Positions 15,001 to 59,794 of a stretch of 64,000 bases of DNA are shown piece by piece; position 1 is the first letter of the stretch; each line of letters begins with the position of its first letter. The stretch lies in NCBI RefSeq assembly GCF_964340395.1, contig NC_135570.1, positions 14,407,822 to 14,471,821 on the forward strand. Reading direction: 5' to 3'. Below the pieces are notes generated by a model, which saw nothing but the letters and a program-made list of their open reading frames with translations, did no database searches and had not been told where the DNA came from. Both the position numbers and the translations under genes were made by a program. The DNA comes from Glandiceps talaboti. Taxonomy: Eukaryota; Hemichordata; Enteropneusta; Spengelidae.

Positions 15001-17754
15001 TGAACTCATTGACTTCATTTGACCTACAAAGTTCACCACACACACTACAGGTTAACACCAGTTTAAATAAAATATTTCTGAATTGGTCGATAATTTGAAG
15101 TTGGACATCGAACCAAAAATGCAAGGCGTGAATGAAACTGTAAGGTACGTGGTGTTGTTTATCGCTATCAGCCAGACTTCTAAAGAACTTGGCTGGTAGC
15201 CGATAGAGCGGGAGTGTCAAATCTTACAGACCAGGCGAAAATCAACAACTAGCCATCATATCTCTTTTTAGTATGTTCGCTACAATATTGGTATACATCT
15301 GGTCGAGATGACCCATGATGACTGAAGCAAGCTACATTTGTAGGTTTATGTATACATGACATTGATATAGATCAACAAATTGATGTAAAATATTCTTAAA
15401 AAGTTACATCAAATCCAGGACCCTTCAAAAAATTGCTTTTAACAGTAGAGAAGATATTAACGTTTTCAGATGTATGCTAGTACTCAGTCAAATGGAATAC
15501 ATCCTTAGATTTAAGATCATAACACATGGACACCAGTATAACATAGTACTGGTATATGGAGGACTTGGTATGCCCTAGTGGTAAAGTATTGATTTATTAG
15601 CTCTCATCCGTTACAACCCAATGTTTATATTAATTATACTTTTAAAATAGCAATACTCAAGATAATTCACATTAGAGTTATAAAAACTCTTGCCCTCGAA
15701 GCACTTGTTTAATTACTTCCCAATATCAACACGAGGATGTGGTCTCTCTCTGTTCGAAATCAAACCATTCCTTTGTCGCTTTTTCATGAATTTAGCAATG
15801 ATATACAAAACATGACGAGATGTGTGTTACAGGTACGAAATCGTTTAGGATTATTGTAGCTTTTCTTTCAATTATGCAAGTAACCAACGTCAGTTTTCTT
15901 CCCTTGACGACCATACTATTATTATTGATGCACATGAATGTTACCATGGTAACTGGTCATGAATCCTATATTCCCTTCTTCAAAACTTTCACGTGAAGGG
16001 AGTGATGCCAAAAGATCATAATAAGGAAAATGTTATTTTGAGAAAAGGGCCAAAAAACACATCTTCGGTACTAGACCCGTATGACCCTAAATCAAATTTA
16101 CATCACGGTTACCTGTCTTCATCGAGGAAAATATTTGGTTAGGTCGGAGACGAAACAGAAAATTGTCGGCAAATGTCATCTGGGCTTTTGAGAAATATGT
16201 CATATTTAGAAATTGGCAACAACAAAATCTTTACACTAGAAACTAAGGCCTTTTGACCATACACCAACTTTAGTTCACGTTTTCGTCAAGTTATGTTTCA
16301 GAATAAAGACTTGCCTTCTATGATCGGGATCAGAAATCACACTTGAACAAAATTAGATTTGCTAAAAGTGAAAAATCATTTTAAAAAATGGACTTAGGCC
16401 CTTTTTGTGCTACCGCCTACATTGTCATATTATTATTATGTACTAACTATTTTCTGGGAAATTAAGGTTCCATATTGCGATGCAAGTCAAATGATATTAC
16501 AATACCACATGACTGTACGAAGGGAAGAAGTGTCAGAATGGTTTTACAAACTAATTTATCCTAGGACATCTGGAAACGTTTACTGGCACAGGTGTTATTG
16601 TATGATTGTGATAAGTTTGGTTTGGTCATGTAACCATAGATACGCAAAGGATTTGTATATTTGATAGAAAAATGTATTTTATAGTGAAACACCAAAAACA
16701 TAAACTGGAGATTTTTTTAAATTGTTTTGAAATCCGGGAACGGTTGTGTATGGAGTTCATCTACTGGGTTGGTGTATTCATACTTAATTATGTAGCAAGT
16801 ACAGGAAAACACGCCGGTCGTCATATACCACAGAAATGCTGAACAAAAGTGAAAAGTTACAACTGTGTGAATGCTAAGTTGTTCTTGCTGTAGTAAAAGG
16901 GAAATTGAAAGATGTTGGCACTGGTTCCATGACACAAGGCAGCAGCACAATTCTGATGAAATGTGTTTCGATGAAAAAACGTCGTTATTATAAAAGAGTT
17001 TGTAAACACAAATGGCGGGAATATGGTTGGAAACGCAACGTTATAATTTCTTCTATACTAGGCATATAGAAAGATTTAAAACAGACGTTGGGACTATGCG
17101 AACCCCCAGTGCTTGACAATCAAAAGCAATTTATACGCGAAGCGTGTATCCCAAAAGCCTTGAACCCACAGACCGTCTAAGCAATACCAGCCTTGCACTG
17201 ATACTGTATATACTTTCAAACTGATGCGGTATCTAGAAAAGTGTGAGGGCATTGGCTCGTTCATAAACATGAGTTATTTATCGAAACCTCAGGCTCGGCC
17301 TTTCATAACTTGTTTCAACTAGAACCGTGATATTTTGTCTTACCACGTATTTATTGCATTTGATAAAGACGATATTTGTGGCAACAATAGTCTAGATCCT
17401 GACGACCGTATTCCGATTTTACACTACGTTATCTGGCCCAGAAATCGGACTGAGTCTATAGCTCCCTGCATTTTGCTTGAGTTGACATATAGACTGGGAC
17501 GAATACCATATACATGCATGTATGAATGTTGTGCCTTCAGTCTTGCCAGATTTGTACTCCCTAACACCCCTAGACCCGATGTTCAAGCTCCCTGTAGGAG
17601 TTTGCAATGATTTCCAAAGAATATTAGGGTTACTAAATGTACCACACCTACCAAAAGTATTGTCGTTATTACATTTTCGAAAGTCAGAGCATTTTCTTGG
17701 TAATACGAAATAAAACATAATTAAATAACATGAAAAACATATTAACAAGGCTAG

Positions 17755-17796
17755 GACGGTGCCGTAAAGAGGAGCGTGCTTTTTACGACGATGCTA
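17755..17796 (+). repeat. Hairpin repeat copy 2
   Basis: Same stem and flanks as the copy at 1510 (GACGGTGCCGTAAA ... TTTACGACGATGCTA) with a different, slightly longer loop. Confidence 0.7.
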
Positions 17797-18810
17797 TCTA
17801 GAGGCGGGATCACAGTCATCATTTTGGTGTACAACTTAACCTGTCCTCGTATCTCTATAACCGTTGTATTTTAACGAATGCAAAACATAAGATGTTAAAA
17901 TTTTGTGTGTGTTGAAAATTGCCTCCTTTCAGAGTCTAACCGAGCCCATCTGATATTTGTTTACCTATTTACGATTTTTGATGTTTTGGGGAATACTGCT
18001 ATTTCGGAGAATCATAATGGCCTAGCTTCCAGTCTCCGACATGTTATTCTTCTTGTCAGTATGTACTTTTCCAAAGTATGATTTAAAAAAAATTCAATGA
18101 CTTCAATAACTTTGAACACAAGAAACCACTATACAGCTAGGCAATATAATCATATTTGTCATATTGGTAATATTTTGTTATTAGAATTATTTTGTCAAAA
18201 TTGATGAAAATTTCGATATTTTACCTTGAATTTTTTGGTATTAGTGACGTGAGGTGGCTGACAATGTATTTGATTTAAATAAACAAAGTTGACAGATTGA
18301 ATGAAGCTGTTATAAGTATTTGAAAGCGAAACCATTATAATTCCAATATCCATATTACTAATTATTTTTGAAAAGTAGAACTGTTTCTACAAATAACATT
18401 TTGCAAAAATAATGAAAATAATACCACTCACTGTCTTCCATAATTTTCTAGTTTTTTTTTTTTTTACCGCCAATTGATGTAACGTCTGAATTTGAATTTT
18501 GCAATTACTAGTATATTAAACACAGAATCTAACCCAAAACTGAACATACTTACGATTCGGGTAATGTTAGAACTTTATATGTAAAAACTAGAAGTGTTCT
18601 CTCTCACGAATCAAAACGAATCGAAGATTTCAGGGGTATTTATTTTAATATTAACACTTCACCAAAGTTTTTAAAAAACTTTATATGATATTAGAAACAT
18701 TAACTTAAAATGTGTCTGAGATCCAAATTATCCGCATTTAATAAAATTTACCCCACAACCCCACAAATGTTACAATATCATAATAATTGTTGTTCCTACT
18801 CTTCCAAAAT

Positions 18811-18862
18811 ATAAACTTATCTTCCAAGAAATCCAGTGAGAGCCACTCCTCATGCTTTTAGT
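18811..18862. repeat. Dispersed repeat fragment, copy 1
   Basis: AAACTTATCTTCCAAGAAAT, CCAGTGAGAGCCACTCCTCA and so on match 29951-30002 with few differences. This is the shorter copy, without the AATAATAATAAT tail seen in the second. Confidence 0.6.
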
Positions 18863-20702
18863 CACTAATAATGGTATTCTAGAATATATACAACTTGAGG
18901 AACGAAATCACATTACATTAGTAATATCTACCGAAGTAATCCAAGTTTCAAATTCTCAATTTAAAATCAAATAAACTAATAATGCCGAACTGAAGACCCA
19001 GTGTTTAATTTGGCAAATCTTGTACCTGCAATACGCGCCACTCAAAATTTGCGATTATGGACTGTTTGTAATTCAAACGAGGCAACATTGTAATTAAATT
19101 CATTTTAGTGCAATGGGTGTCAGTTAAAGTAGTTTGATATTTGTGTGGCAGCTGTATTGATATGAAAAATTTGATAAAAATGAAATATGGATGAATTTTA
19201 CAAATAGGAATGTAGCGATTCGCAAATTTCCTGTAGGTACTACACGGTGTGAACATGTACACTGTGAACACAAACCATCATGGTGGACTGACTAGTCGTA
19301 TCGTATCAGAACGGTGCAAACTGAAACGTTCAACTTTACCTTATGGCGCTTCACTTCATGCATATCATAGCAAATATCACTCAATTTATCAGGGAAACAT
19401 ATATTTGGTGTAGAGACCCTTTCCAGTATGTCCAGTCAACATGCGTAGTTTAGGAATAATCCAGTAATACCCCAGCGGGTTGTTTTCGGGAGTAACGTCC
19501 TATGTTTTCCAGAGTCCGTTAGAGACATGTTTAATACCTACTGCACGATTACTAAATGAGCTGAAAATATAACGTTTTTCCTATCCACGCTATCTAGGTA
19601 TAATGCATCTACAATTCTGATTATCGGATTTCTTAGAAAACAAGGGTCCATGCCTACTCGGAATGAAAATTCAAACAAGTCTCCCTAGTTAAGAACTGTT
19701 TTGTATTGAGTTAGGTAGAAAACGCTGTGTGCACTGTCGCAGAGTCGCTTTCTAAATTCTATGAACATCGTTTGTGGAAGACGCCGGCGTTATCGCTTAC
19801 GAGGTTGCTCCACAATGTATCACAGCTCTCCGCAGTGTATAGCAATGTTGCACGGTGTTCTCAATGTAGGGTGAGTATATACACAGGATTTCTGCTTACT
19901 GTAACATTCTCTTCAATTTTGAAATTTCTTATATCAAAATTTTTTTGTCAGTTAGTATGAAATATTGCAAATGAATACCGAAACAAGTATAAAAATACAG
20001 CAAGAATTTATGAGATTCTTGACGGCTACAGCAATGACCCGCTGACATCAAATTCTCGTTTCTAAATATACTATTAGCATAGTTGTTCTCCCGAGCCTGT
20101 TATTATTACGTTGCAGCAAAATGTTGACAGGGTTGCAAAACTTGTTTATTTATCGATTTTTTTTTAAATTAACCAAAATAAATACTATGAATAGATACAA
20201 TTTTTTAAAAACGATATCGGTTCCTTTATCCGTTTTTATTAATAGTAACATTCACCATTATCAGTTCGACAAACAATTCCAACCAATTCCGTATCTGTCA
20301 ATTCGTGGAATGTACGTAAGTACGCAGGCGCAGCACACTGAGCAGTCAAAATACTATTTTGTCACGAAAGAAGCGGATATGAATAGAAATTACATCTAGC
20401 AGATTTCAGAGTATTTTATGACACAACAGACAACATATTGGTGTTCTGTTTTATTTGATATGGCCTTATATGTACACCCAGCTGGAATGTTTGCTATATT
20501 ATAGATAGCTATCTTCCGAGCTGTAGCTTCGAACCAATACTAGACCTGTCATAAAAACTCACCTGTAGAAATTTCATTTCTTAATGATTTTATTTATTAA
20601 AAAAACACAACGAATTCTAAGATTATTATGTTTGCTCGGGACAGCTTTCAAATTTGCCATCACATGTACTGGGAGCAGATTACTTTCGTTAAAATGTACT
20701 TG

Positions 20703-21060
20703 GGCCTAAAAAAATTGTTTGGTTCTGGTTACCCGGCCCACCTAGTTTTTCACTGCCGACCCTAAACTTTTTTTACATATTCGAGAAAAAAAAAATAAAA
20801 TCGCGAACATTGTGAAGTCTTGCAAGAAATAGTGGATGCGGAAACTGATATCAACTTAAAAAGATAATATAAAACTGTTCTTCCAATTTGTAATGGCTGT
20901 ACATCTGATGAGATGAAACCAATAACACAGAGACCATATGGAATACAACGGAAAACATAACTACCTGAACTAGACACTCACATATGAAAAAAAATATAAC
21001 AAAAAATATCTGAAAACAATCTACCTACCCCACCTATTCTAAAAAGTTTTTAGACCTTAC
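20703..21060 (-). mobile_element. Foldback/MITE family copy A
   Basis: An inverted copy of the elements at 51241 and 53684. Shared stretches include CTTGCAAGAAATAGTGGATG, CATCTGATGAGA and CTAGACACTCACATATG. The terminal AAAATTGTTTGGTTCTGGTT is present at the left; the right end is shortened to TTTTTAGACCTTA. No coding capacity. Confidence 0.75.
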
Positions 21061-22356
21061 AAGGAGATTATTTTTGTCTGGTGTACGGTTTCGGGTGCTT
21101 GATATTTCCAACTGCAAATGTGACACCCTTAAAACGAAATATAACCATAATCGTTGGGAGCATGTGATTCGTCACTTCCATGTAATTGGGAGGGGAGAGG
21201 GAGGGGAAGAGGTAACAATTGGCAACGTCTTACCCGGTAAAACAGCATTTAAAACATTGAACACCCTTCCGTGTAGACTGAAAGATCTGTCATGGGATGG
21301 GGGTAGGGTGGGGTGGGGGTGATAAGGGCGCTTCCGGTGATATATTTTACATTATACCTTCCATGAAGAATGATGATTCGTCACTGGTAAAGAAGCTCAT
21401 AATCACAGCTAAACTAGCTTTTAGAATATTGTGTTTGCAGTATGCAGTTTATTTTCACAGTTTATCAATTCTAAAACTCCTGGATAGACAGTTTTACGCT
21501 TAAACGAAATTTAAATCCCCTCAGATTTAAACCAAGAAAGGGTTTATGATCAATAAATCTTTTCGTACAGTATACAGACTATTTTCTAGCGCTTGATACT
21601 TTTACGGCATGCAGCAATTGAACACGCTTCCATGTTGACTGAAAGATCAGCCATAGGGTGGGGTGGGGGGGGGGGTCACCAATTAGTAGTCCCAATTTGA
21701 AAAGGTAAATACCGTATTTAGAACTCAGTAACCAACTAACACGTTCGGATATAACTACGTACAGATGAGGTAACTATAGCTGTGCTATATCATGATATAT
21801 GTATTGTATAGTGGTTAGTTGGAGACTGTTTGCCAAGTTAAAAAAAATCATGTATATTAGGTACAGTTTAATAACACGTTTAACATGTGACGATGAGGGC
21901 AATAGGGAACTTGCAATCCAGAATGAGCATGCTCAGACGCAAAGGACTATGGGATTATCTGTGGTTATCGTAATACCTAATCTGGAGCTACCGATAAAAA
22001 AACCTCCGACAATAGTCAGGGTAAACTATGAATTGACCATTCGTGGTTGCAAACAATGTAACAGTATTGTTTACAATATTAATTTATTTTAGTATTTATT
22101 ATCTCATTTCCCATGATGCAACATTCAACATGGCCGATTTGCAAGTTCCCAAATAAGCTAAGTACTGCTGATGTAATATAATGAAACGACTATCAGCGAG
22201 GGTTTACTGGCAATATTACCATTAATGTTTTGATTACGATTTAAATCCATTCTTCCCCGTCCTCTTAGTGTGTACAAAGACGTGTGTATTGAGGGTGGGG
22301 GTGGGGAGGGGGTTTACTCACACTATATTTTCAACGATAAGGAAATAACACACCAT

Positions 22357-22424
22357 GTAATTTAATGTTAGCAGCTTACATAGTGTAAGTAATTTTAATG
22401 TTAGCAGCTTACATAGTGTAAGTA
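22357..22424 (+). repeat. Perfect 32-33 bp tandem duplication
   Basis: TAATTTAATGTTAGCAGCTT followed by ACATAGTGTAAG occurs twice in a row, differing by one T. A recent duplication with no known function. Confidence 0.85.
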
Positions 22425-22758
22425 ATCAAAACTATCTTAACGTTCTGTCCAGTCCGACGATACAATAGACTTACATCATCATAACAGTTTTATGAGTGCA
22501 TTTGTCGCATTACACAAATGTGTGTGCAATCTATCAATGCCAGGCACTATAGAAATTGTTATGGAAGGCAACACACTTAAACATCATACGGTATAAGTAC
22601 CTGTAGGCAGTTTTATGCTTTTGTTAGTGCCATACGTACAGCCATGGTACTTTTTGAATATATCGTGTATTGTTATATAACTACTGTTGTGCAATATAAT
22701 GAAATGTCGTACAGTAAGAGTTGACTGGCAGTTAATGTTGGATTACGTTTTAAACCTA

Positions 22759-22761
<3 letters not shown>

Positions 22762-22838
<77 letters not shown>

Positions 22839-22935
22839 ATGTATGTATGTATGTATGTATATATGTGTATATGTGTGTGTATGTATGTATGTATGTATGT
22901 ATGTATGTATGTATGTATGTATATATGTATGTATG
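22762..22935. repeat. (GT)n / (GTAT)n compound microsatellite
   Basis: About 60 bases of GT lead into GTAT repeats with an impure ATATGTGTATATGTG segment in the middle. All the overlapping open frames are repeat artefacts. Confidence 0.97.
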
Positions 22936-24881
22936 TGTGCTCTGTGTATCGTAGCCATTGCCGCATTGTTCAATGTGTAAAAGCAAAATTATTGCAAAAT
23001 TGTTCAATTCAGACTATTCGTAATTTAAAAAAAATCGTGCTACCCAGTTCTATGCGTGATCAGAGGTTCGCGACCTTTTAACCTGAAACTGCGAAAACAC
23101 AAAACAACTTGATGTATATATCGTTCCGAAATAGTTTTCGTACTAAATTTCATTACCGAAATTCAACTGAATTCTGTCATCGTAACTGTCTTTATCTGTA
23201 ATTACCAGGATAGCTGCAAAACATTCGCACAACTCGTAAACACTCGTATTTCAAGAAAAGGGCACGGCGTATTCAAATTAGATATGCTAGAGAAGTCACG
23301 TGACACCGTACTTCGCGGAAGTGTCATCATCGACTACGCAGAAATCTTTCATTGTTGACTCAGTTCGATACCAGGGTTGAGAATACAGTCCGGGGTCCAA
23401 AGAATGAAATTACCGTGGAATTGATTAAAGATTACAGAAAACAAGAACCAAGGGCACTTCTCAAGAATATTATATTAAAGAAACACGGTAATTAAAGAAA
23501 CACAATAATTTCTAGAATCGAAAATTTTGTTTAAACGAAAATCAAATATAGGTACATTCACGTCAATAAAAACCAACTGTTGGTCAGTTTTTTTTTTTTT
23601 TTGATTTTTATCTCGTATCTTTATCGATAAATATGCGTAATTTTAAAGAGTGAACTTCTAGAAGTGAAGAAATATTATAGATGCGACCGTCACGTATAGA
23701 GACCGTCTATCTTCACGAATCCGCGAAGTTTAGACAACAAAGCCGCACATATCTGAGTAACTTGATGTTTGCTTGTTTTGTTCGAGGGTATCGACGGTTA
23801 ACAGACACGGAGGTGAAATACTGCGGTATACATGATGTATCGCGGACGGGGACGCTTGCCGTGTTGTAATAACGCGTTCAAAACATTGCACCGGGTTTTC
23901 TAGTTTGAACAAGTACTATGAACGACATTGTATTAACGCTGTTCGGTTCACTTTTAAAGCACAAATTTTCAAAACACAGCTCCGATACATTTACACGTTG
24001 TCATGGTCTGTGTTGTTTCCGGACGTAAAACGATGGGGTGTTGCATATGATAATAATAAAGAAATATGATACATAAAATATGATATGAATAAATATGATG
24101 TCATCATATCATGACCATAATAGTTTCCATCTGACTTTTTATATCTGAAACTTTCACGGGGTTATGGCTCAATATTTCAAGATCGTGCGTATGACAAATT
24201 CATCGACCCTCCCAGTTTGCACGTCTACGCATTTCGCTAATTATAGATTCAAATTTATTCATATGACGTACCATTAAACTTACCGTGTTATTATTGTGAC
24301 GAGACATGCGCTCTTCATCAGTCCACACGAAGGCACAACAGCGTTGTTTTTTGACGCGAGGAGAACTGATACTAGTAACATGCATGCATATAAATCCCTT
24401 TTACTTTGCTTTGCACTTAAATTTCAAAACTATTCATCTGAACGGACAGTTCGATCGATTCTTGGAGACGATTATAAATTTGCATATATACACTTGCGCA
24501 CGCACACCTGACCCGGCTAGCTGCCAGAATGTCGGTCGATTGCTTCTGAGAATTCGCTGTGTACATGGAATTGCGCTTTTGTTTATTTCACCCTATTCGA
24601 GTTACAGGAATGCGCTTTTATCGGCAAAGACGAATTTCAAGAACTCTATTGTGCATTGTTAAATCAATTTAGGATTGCAGTACTTTTTAATAATTATTCA
24701 CACCTAGTGAACGGCTGGGGTGAACGGTCCCTGTAAATATTTGGGAGATGCACTCTGTGCAGTCATGTCATCTCCGTCGTCGAATTTATTTTGAGTTTCA
24801 GACCAGAGAACGTTCACACTAGATACAAAATGCGTACACGTAAGGGATGCACGGAATAATAAATCACGTCAACCCGCTGGT

Positions 24882-24912
24882 CCACAGACAAGGTAGAAAT
24901 CTTTGTCTGTGG
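24882..24912. repeat. Short perfect hairpin
   Basis: CCACAGACAA at 24882-24891 and TTGTCTGTGG at 24903-24912 are perfect 10-bp arms around an 11-nt loop. An outer CCGCTG/CAGCGG pair lies beyond an internal loop. Origin unknown. Confidence 0.6.
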
Positions 24913-25469
24913 CTTGTCATATCAGCGGTTCGTTTGTCCACATACCGTCTGTGGTTTGTTATGGGGTAGTTTACGGCAGACGCAAGAGTGTATTCTGTTA
25001 GGTAACAATTGAGTTCAAAGATTGTGACCCACCATTGTTGTTGTTATTGTTGTCTGAAAATACATTGTTTACGCCAAAACGTTTGTCATCAATGTGTCTG
25101 TTCCTTGGAATCTTTAAGTTGTACTTCAAGGCTGTTTTGGCAACCAGGCCCTGGGAACCGGAGATGATATGGAGTGGGTGTCAGACACGAGTGGGCCCGG
25201 GCCCGAGAGTTGGCACACGCCTAAGTCACATCTTAGACTGTCATCGGTGTTGTGACTGTGGAGAGTGGCCCACGTACAGGGATTACCAATCCGGTTCGCG
25301 GTAGTCTGATATGCCCTTTTAACGTATGTCCTCCAGGTATTATGCTCAAATGACAGAATTACTTTTTGAAGTTGAAGGTGGGTCCAATAAACGGGGAGCT
25401 TTAGCGTACGCGAGGCAGAAATTTAGCGGGACCTCTGATTATAGATTATCCCCCTCTCCATGCACGAGC

Positions 25470-25476
25470 GCACGCA

Positions 25477-25508
<32 letters not shown>

Positions 25509-25606
25509 CACACACATACATACATACATACATACATACATACATACATACATACATACATACATACATACATACATACATACATACATACATACATACA
25601 TACATA
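25470..25606. repeat. (ACGC)n (CA)n (CATA)n compound microsatellite
   Basis: Three adjoining simple repeats, ending about 300 bp upstream of the promoter-like block at 25880. The last (CATA) is about 90 bases. Confidence 0.97.
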
Positions 25607-25879
25607 ATACATACATATTAAGCAAAACGGTATTTCCCCTCATCATTAAAATTTAAAGTAACATTTGTCATTTATGAGTTCCAGGCTAATGTTAAAAATA
25701 AACTTGTAAGTTAATATACAGTCAAATTATTAGAAATCATGGTGTAGTGCGTTGCACGCGTCTTTATTTTATAAAAATACGATAAAAAATGAAAAACTCA
25801 TGACCGTATGATTCACTGTACAGGTTCAACATATATATGTTCAATAGCATGTGGTTCGGTATGTCATCATAGCTATAAA

Positions 25880-26110
25880 CACCAACCCCGGGATTCCCCA
25901 TCGCGTAATGTCATATTCATTTAAATCTCATTGCATGAATATTAATTGGAAAAGGGCCTCAAATTTGATTGGGTAAAATAATGGCGGCACTATCACGTTG
26001 AAATCACTATCAGCCAATCTGGGTCCGCGATATAAATAGTACAATAATAGAGCTATATGATTGGCTGACCAAAACGAGGTCGTCGTGATTCCCCGAACCG
26101 AACGTTTCAA
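25880..26110 (+). promoter_or_regulatory. Probable IRF promoter with kB, GAS, CCAAT and TATA-like sites
   Basis: Seen: GGGATTCCCC at 25890-25899 fits the NF-kB consensus GGGRNWYYCC. TTCCCCGAA at 26089-26097 is a perfect TTCNNNGAA STAT (GAS) site. CCAAT boxes lie at 25945-25949 and 25968-25972 (reverse), 26014-26018 (forward) and 26060-26064 (reverse), and TATAAATAG lies at 26031-26039. A candidate splice donor (CAG/GTAAGAGTG) follows at 26250/26251. Known: the vertebrate IRF1 promoter is driven by a GAS site with a CCCC core and by an NF-kB site. Inferred: this block drives the IRF gene downstream. The GAS site lies below the TATA-like box, so it would sit near or within the first exon unless transcription starts further on. 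Short motifs also arise by chance, so the cluster is the argument, not any single site. Confidence 0.45.
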
Positions 26111-26250
26111 ATTCTGTGAATTGGATTTGTAGAAAAAGAATTGAACAGGCTTTGCAGACAGCTATACACACATACTACCAGTAGTCGAGGCAGCTAGCAG
26201 CGATCGTGAATTTCCCGTGTTTTTCCCGTTCGCTCTGCAACATTGCACAG
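26110..26250 (+). other. Probable non-coding first exon (5' UTR) of the IRF gene
   Basis: Runs from the promoter block to a strong donor, ...TTGCACAG/GTAAGAGTG at 26250/26251. I see no convincing open frame. A non-coding first exon is typical of IRF1/IRF2 genes. The transcription start is not visible, so the left edge is approximate. It could splice to the acceptor at 26871 or directly to 48482; in the latter case translation would begin at the internal ATG at 48508. Confidence 0.35.
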
Positions 26251-26871
26251 GTAAGAGTGAACATAGTAATATATTTTGACAAATTTAAAACTCAACTCAT
26301 TGCGTTTGCGCGAGTGAGCTTAAAAGTACACACACATATGCTGTGTGTACTATGTTACGTGTAAGAACTTAGTGAGTGCGTATTGCTCTGTCTGATGTGT
26401 TTGTGTATACCTTTGTGCGTGTTGAAAGCCATTTCTACGAATGTGTTGCTATCTTTTCAACAAGCTGCGCTAATTTTCCAACGTGACAATCAGTACCGGT
26501 GGTGAGCACACACAACAAATGCAGCGCTCGGTATGCGTATTGAGCAAACGAATTACGTTCATGTGGAAAGCCATCCGATATTATAACAGAAAGAGGAGTT
26601 CGAATATCTGTCGTATCGCAATAATTACTGGAATTTCTTTCGAGTTATAAGCGTCCAATCCTGTAAACACAGGTTTATTATTCTTGAACGGGGCATCACC
26701 GACAGTGCATGTATATACCCATACATTTGCAACGTCAGTAGACGCAGTGCGGCAATGAGACTGAATCTGTTATTAGGGGGTGTACCGTACAGTTGGGGAA
26801 CTTACACCGTTATTTTTATAGATGCGTATTTAGTGAGAGTGGACGTTTTTTTTAAAAGCCTGCCTTTACAG

Positions 26872-26965
26872 TTTACTTATCTTTCAACACCATAAGTTTT
26901 ACTTGTGTATTGAAGTTAACAACGCAGGATACAAAATATTGTAAATTCTGCGAACTGACGTTACC

Positions 26966-26978
<13 letters not shown>
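26872..26978 (+). CDS. Probable first coding exon of IRF gene (Met-Glu-Thr-Val)
   Basis: An acceptor (TGCCTTTACAG) ends at 26871. The ATG at 26966 sits in a good context (TTACCATGG) and follows an in-frame TAA at 26942-26944, so it is the first Met of its frame. Only 13 coding bases (ATG GAA ACA GTT G) precede the donor GTAAGT at 26979. The exon ends in phase 1, exactly what the DNA-binding-domain exon at 48482 needs; the joined codon is GAA (Glu). It lies 0.6 kb downstream of the promoter-like block. The coding part is too short to confirm by homology, and the phase match alone has a one-in-three chance. Confidence 0.45.
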
Positions 26979-58959
<31,981 letters not shown>

Positions 58960-59340
58960 AGAAGAATAAAAACAGAGATTGCATTCTACACATTTCTTTA
59001 TAAATATACACAATTGTACATAAATTGACAAGATTATTGTCTCCCCTCTTTTCCCTTTTAAGGGTGGAGTCCTGAATTTGAGGTCTTTTTAGTATTTAGT
59101 TTTATAAAAAAAGTTACCCCAACTTTTTATCCTAAGCATACATACTTGTTGAAGGTTACCTGGAAAATGTTTGTTATTTGGACAATTTGAATACAATTTT
59201 TGGTGACATAATTTCTTTGCTCTAAAAAATTGTCTCATTGAGATATTTCTATTGGTGACTAATAATGACACAATTTGCTTGCTTTAGTAAATAAACAAAA
59301 GTGGTCAGTTTAGTGAAATTAGTTGACATGACAAAAAACA

Positions 59341-59794
59341 CCAAGTTCTGGACTAGGTCCCTTTAAGTAGTTACAAAAGAACAAGTTTGGACGAAGTCCC
59401 TTTAAGTTGTTACAAAAGAACAAGTTTTGGACTAAGTCCCTTTAAGTTGTTAAAAGAAGAGATCTTTGGACTAGGTCCCTTTAAGTTGTTAAAAACAAAC
59501 TTTTGGACTAGGTCCCTTTAAGTTCTTAAAAAAATTTTGGACGGGCCCTTTCAAGTTTTTTAAAAACAAACTTGGACTAGGTCCCTTCAAGTTGTTACAG
59601 AAGTAAACTTTTGGACTAGGTCCCTTTAAGTTGTTACAAAAAGAAACTTTTGGACTAGGTCCCTTTAAGTTGTTACAAAAAGAAACTTTTGGACTAGGTC
59701 CCTTTAAGTTGTTACAAAAAGAAACTTTTGGACTAGGTCCCTTTAAGTTGTTACAAAAAGAAACTTTTGGACTAGGTCCCTTTAAGTTGTTACA
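59341..59794 (+). repeat. Minisatellite, 12 copies of ~38 bp, just downstream of the IRF stop
   Basis: Each unit carries TTTTGGACTAGGTCCCTTTA followed by AGTTGTTACAAAAAG. GGACTAGGTCC is nearly self-complementary. The first seven copies vary in sequence and spacing; copies 8-12 are virtually identical at 39 bp. It starts about 380 bases after the stop codon and may lie within the 3' UTR. Confidence 0.95.

Noticed and set aside
17335-17748. Overlapping ~90-110 codon frames on both strands
   Set aside because: Neither has a recognisable motif, and both are of a length expected by chance at this base composition.
58965-58970. AATAAA right after the stop codon as the poly(A) signal
   Set aside because: It is only six bases after the stop, unusually close; it may be fortuitous in this AT-rich sequence. 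3' end reads would decide.
59341-59794. CRISPR-like array
   Set aside because: The repeats are contiguous with no unique spacers, and the genome is eukaryotic. It is a minisatellite.
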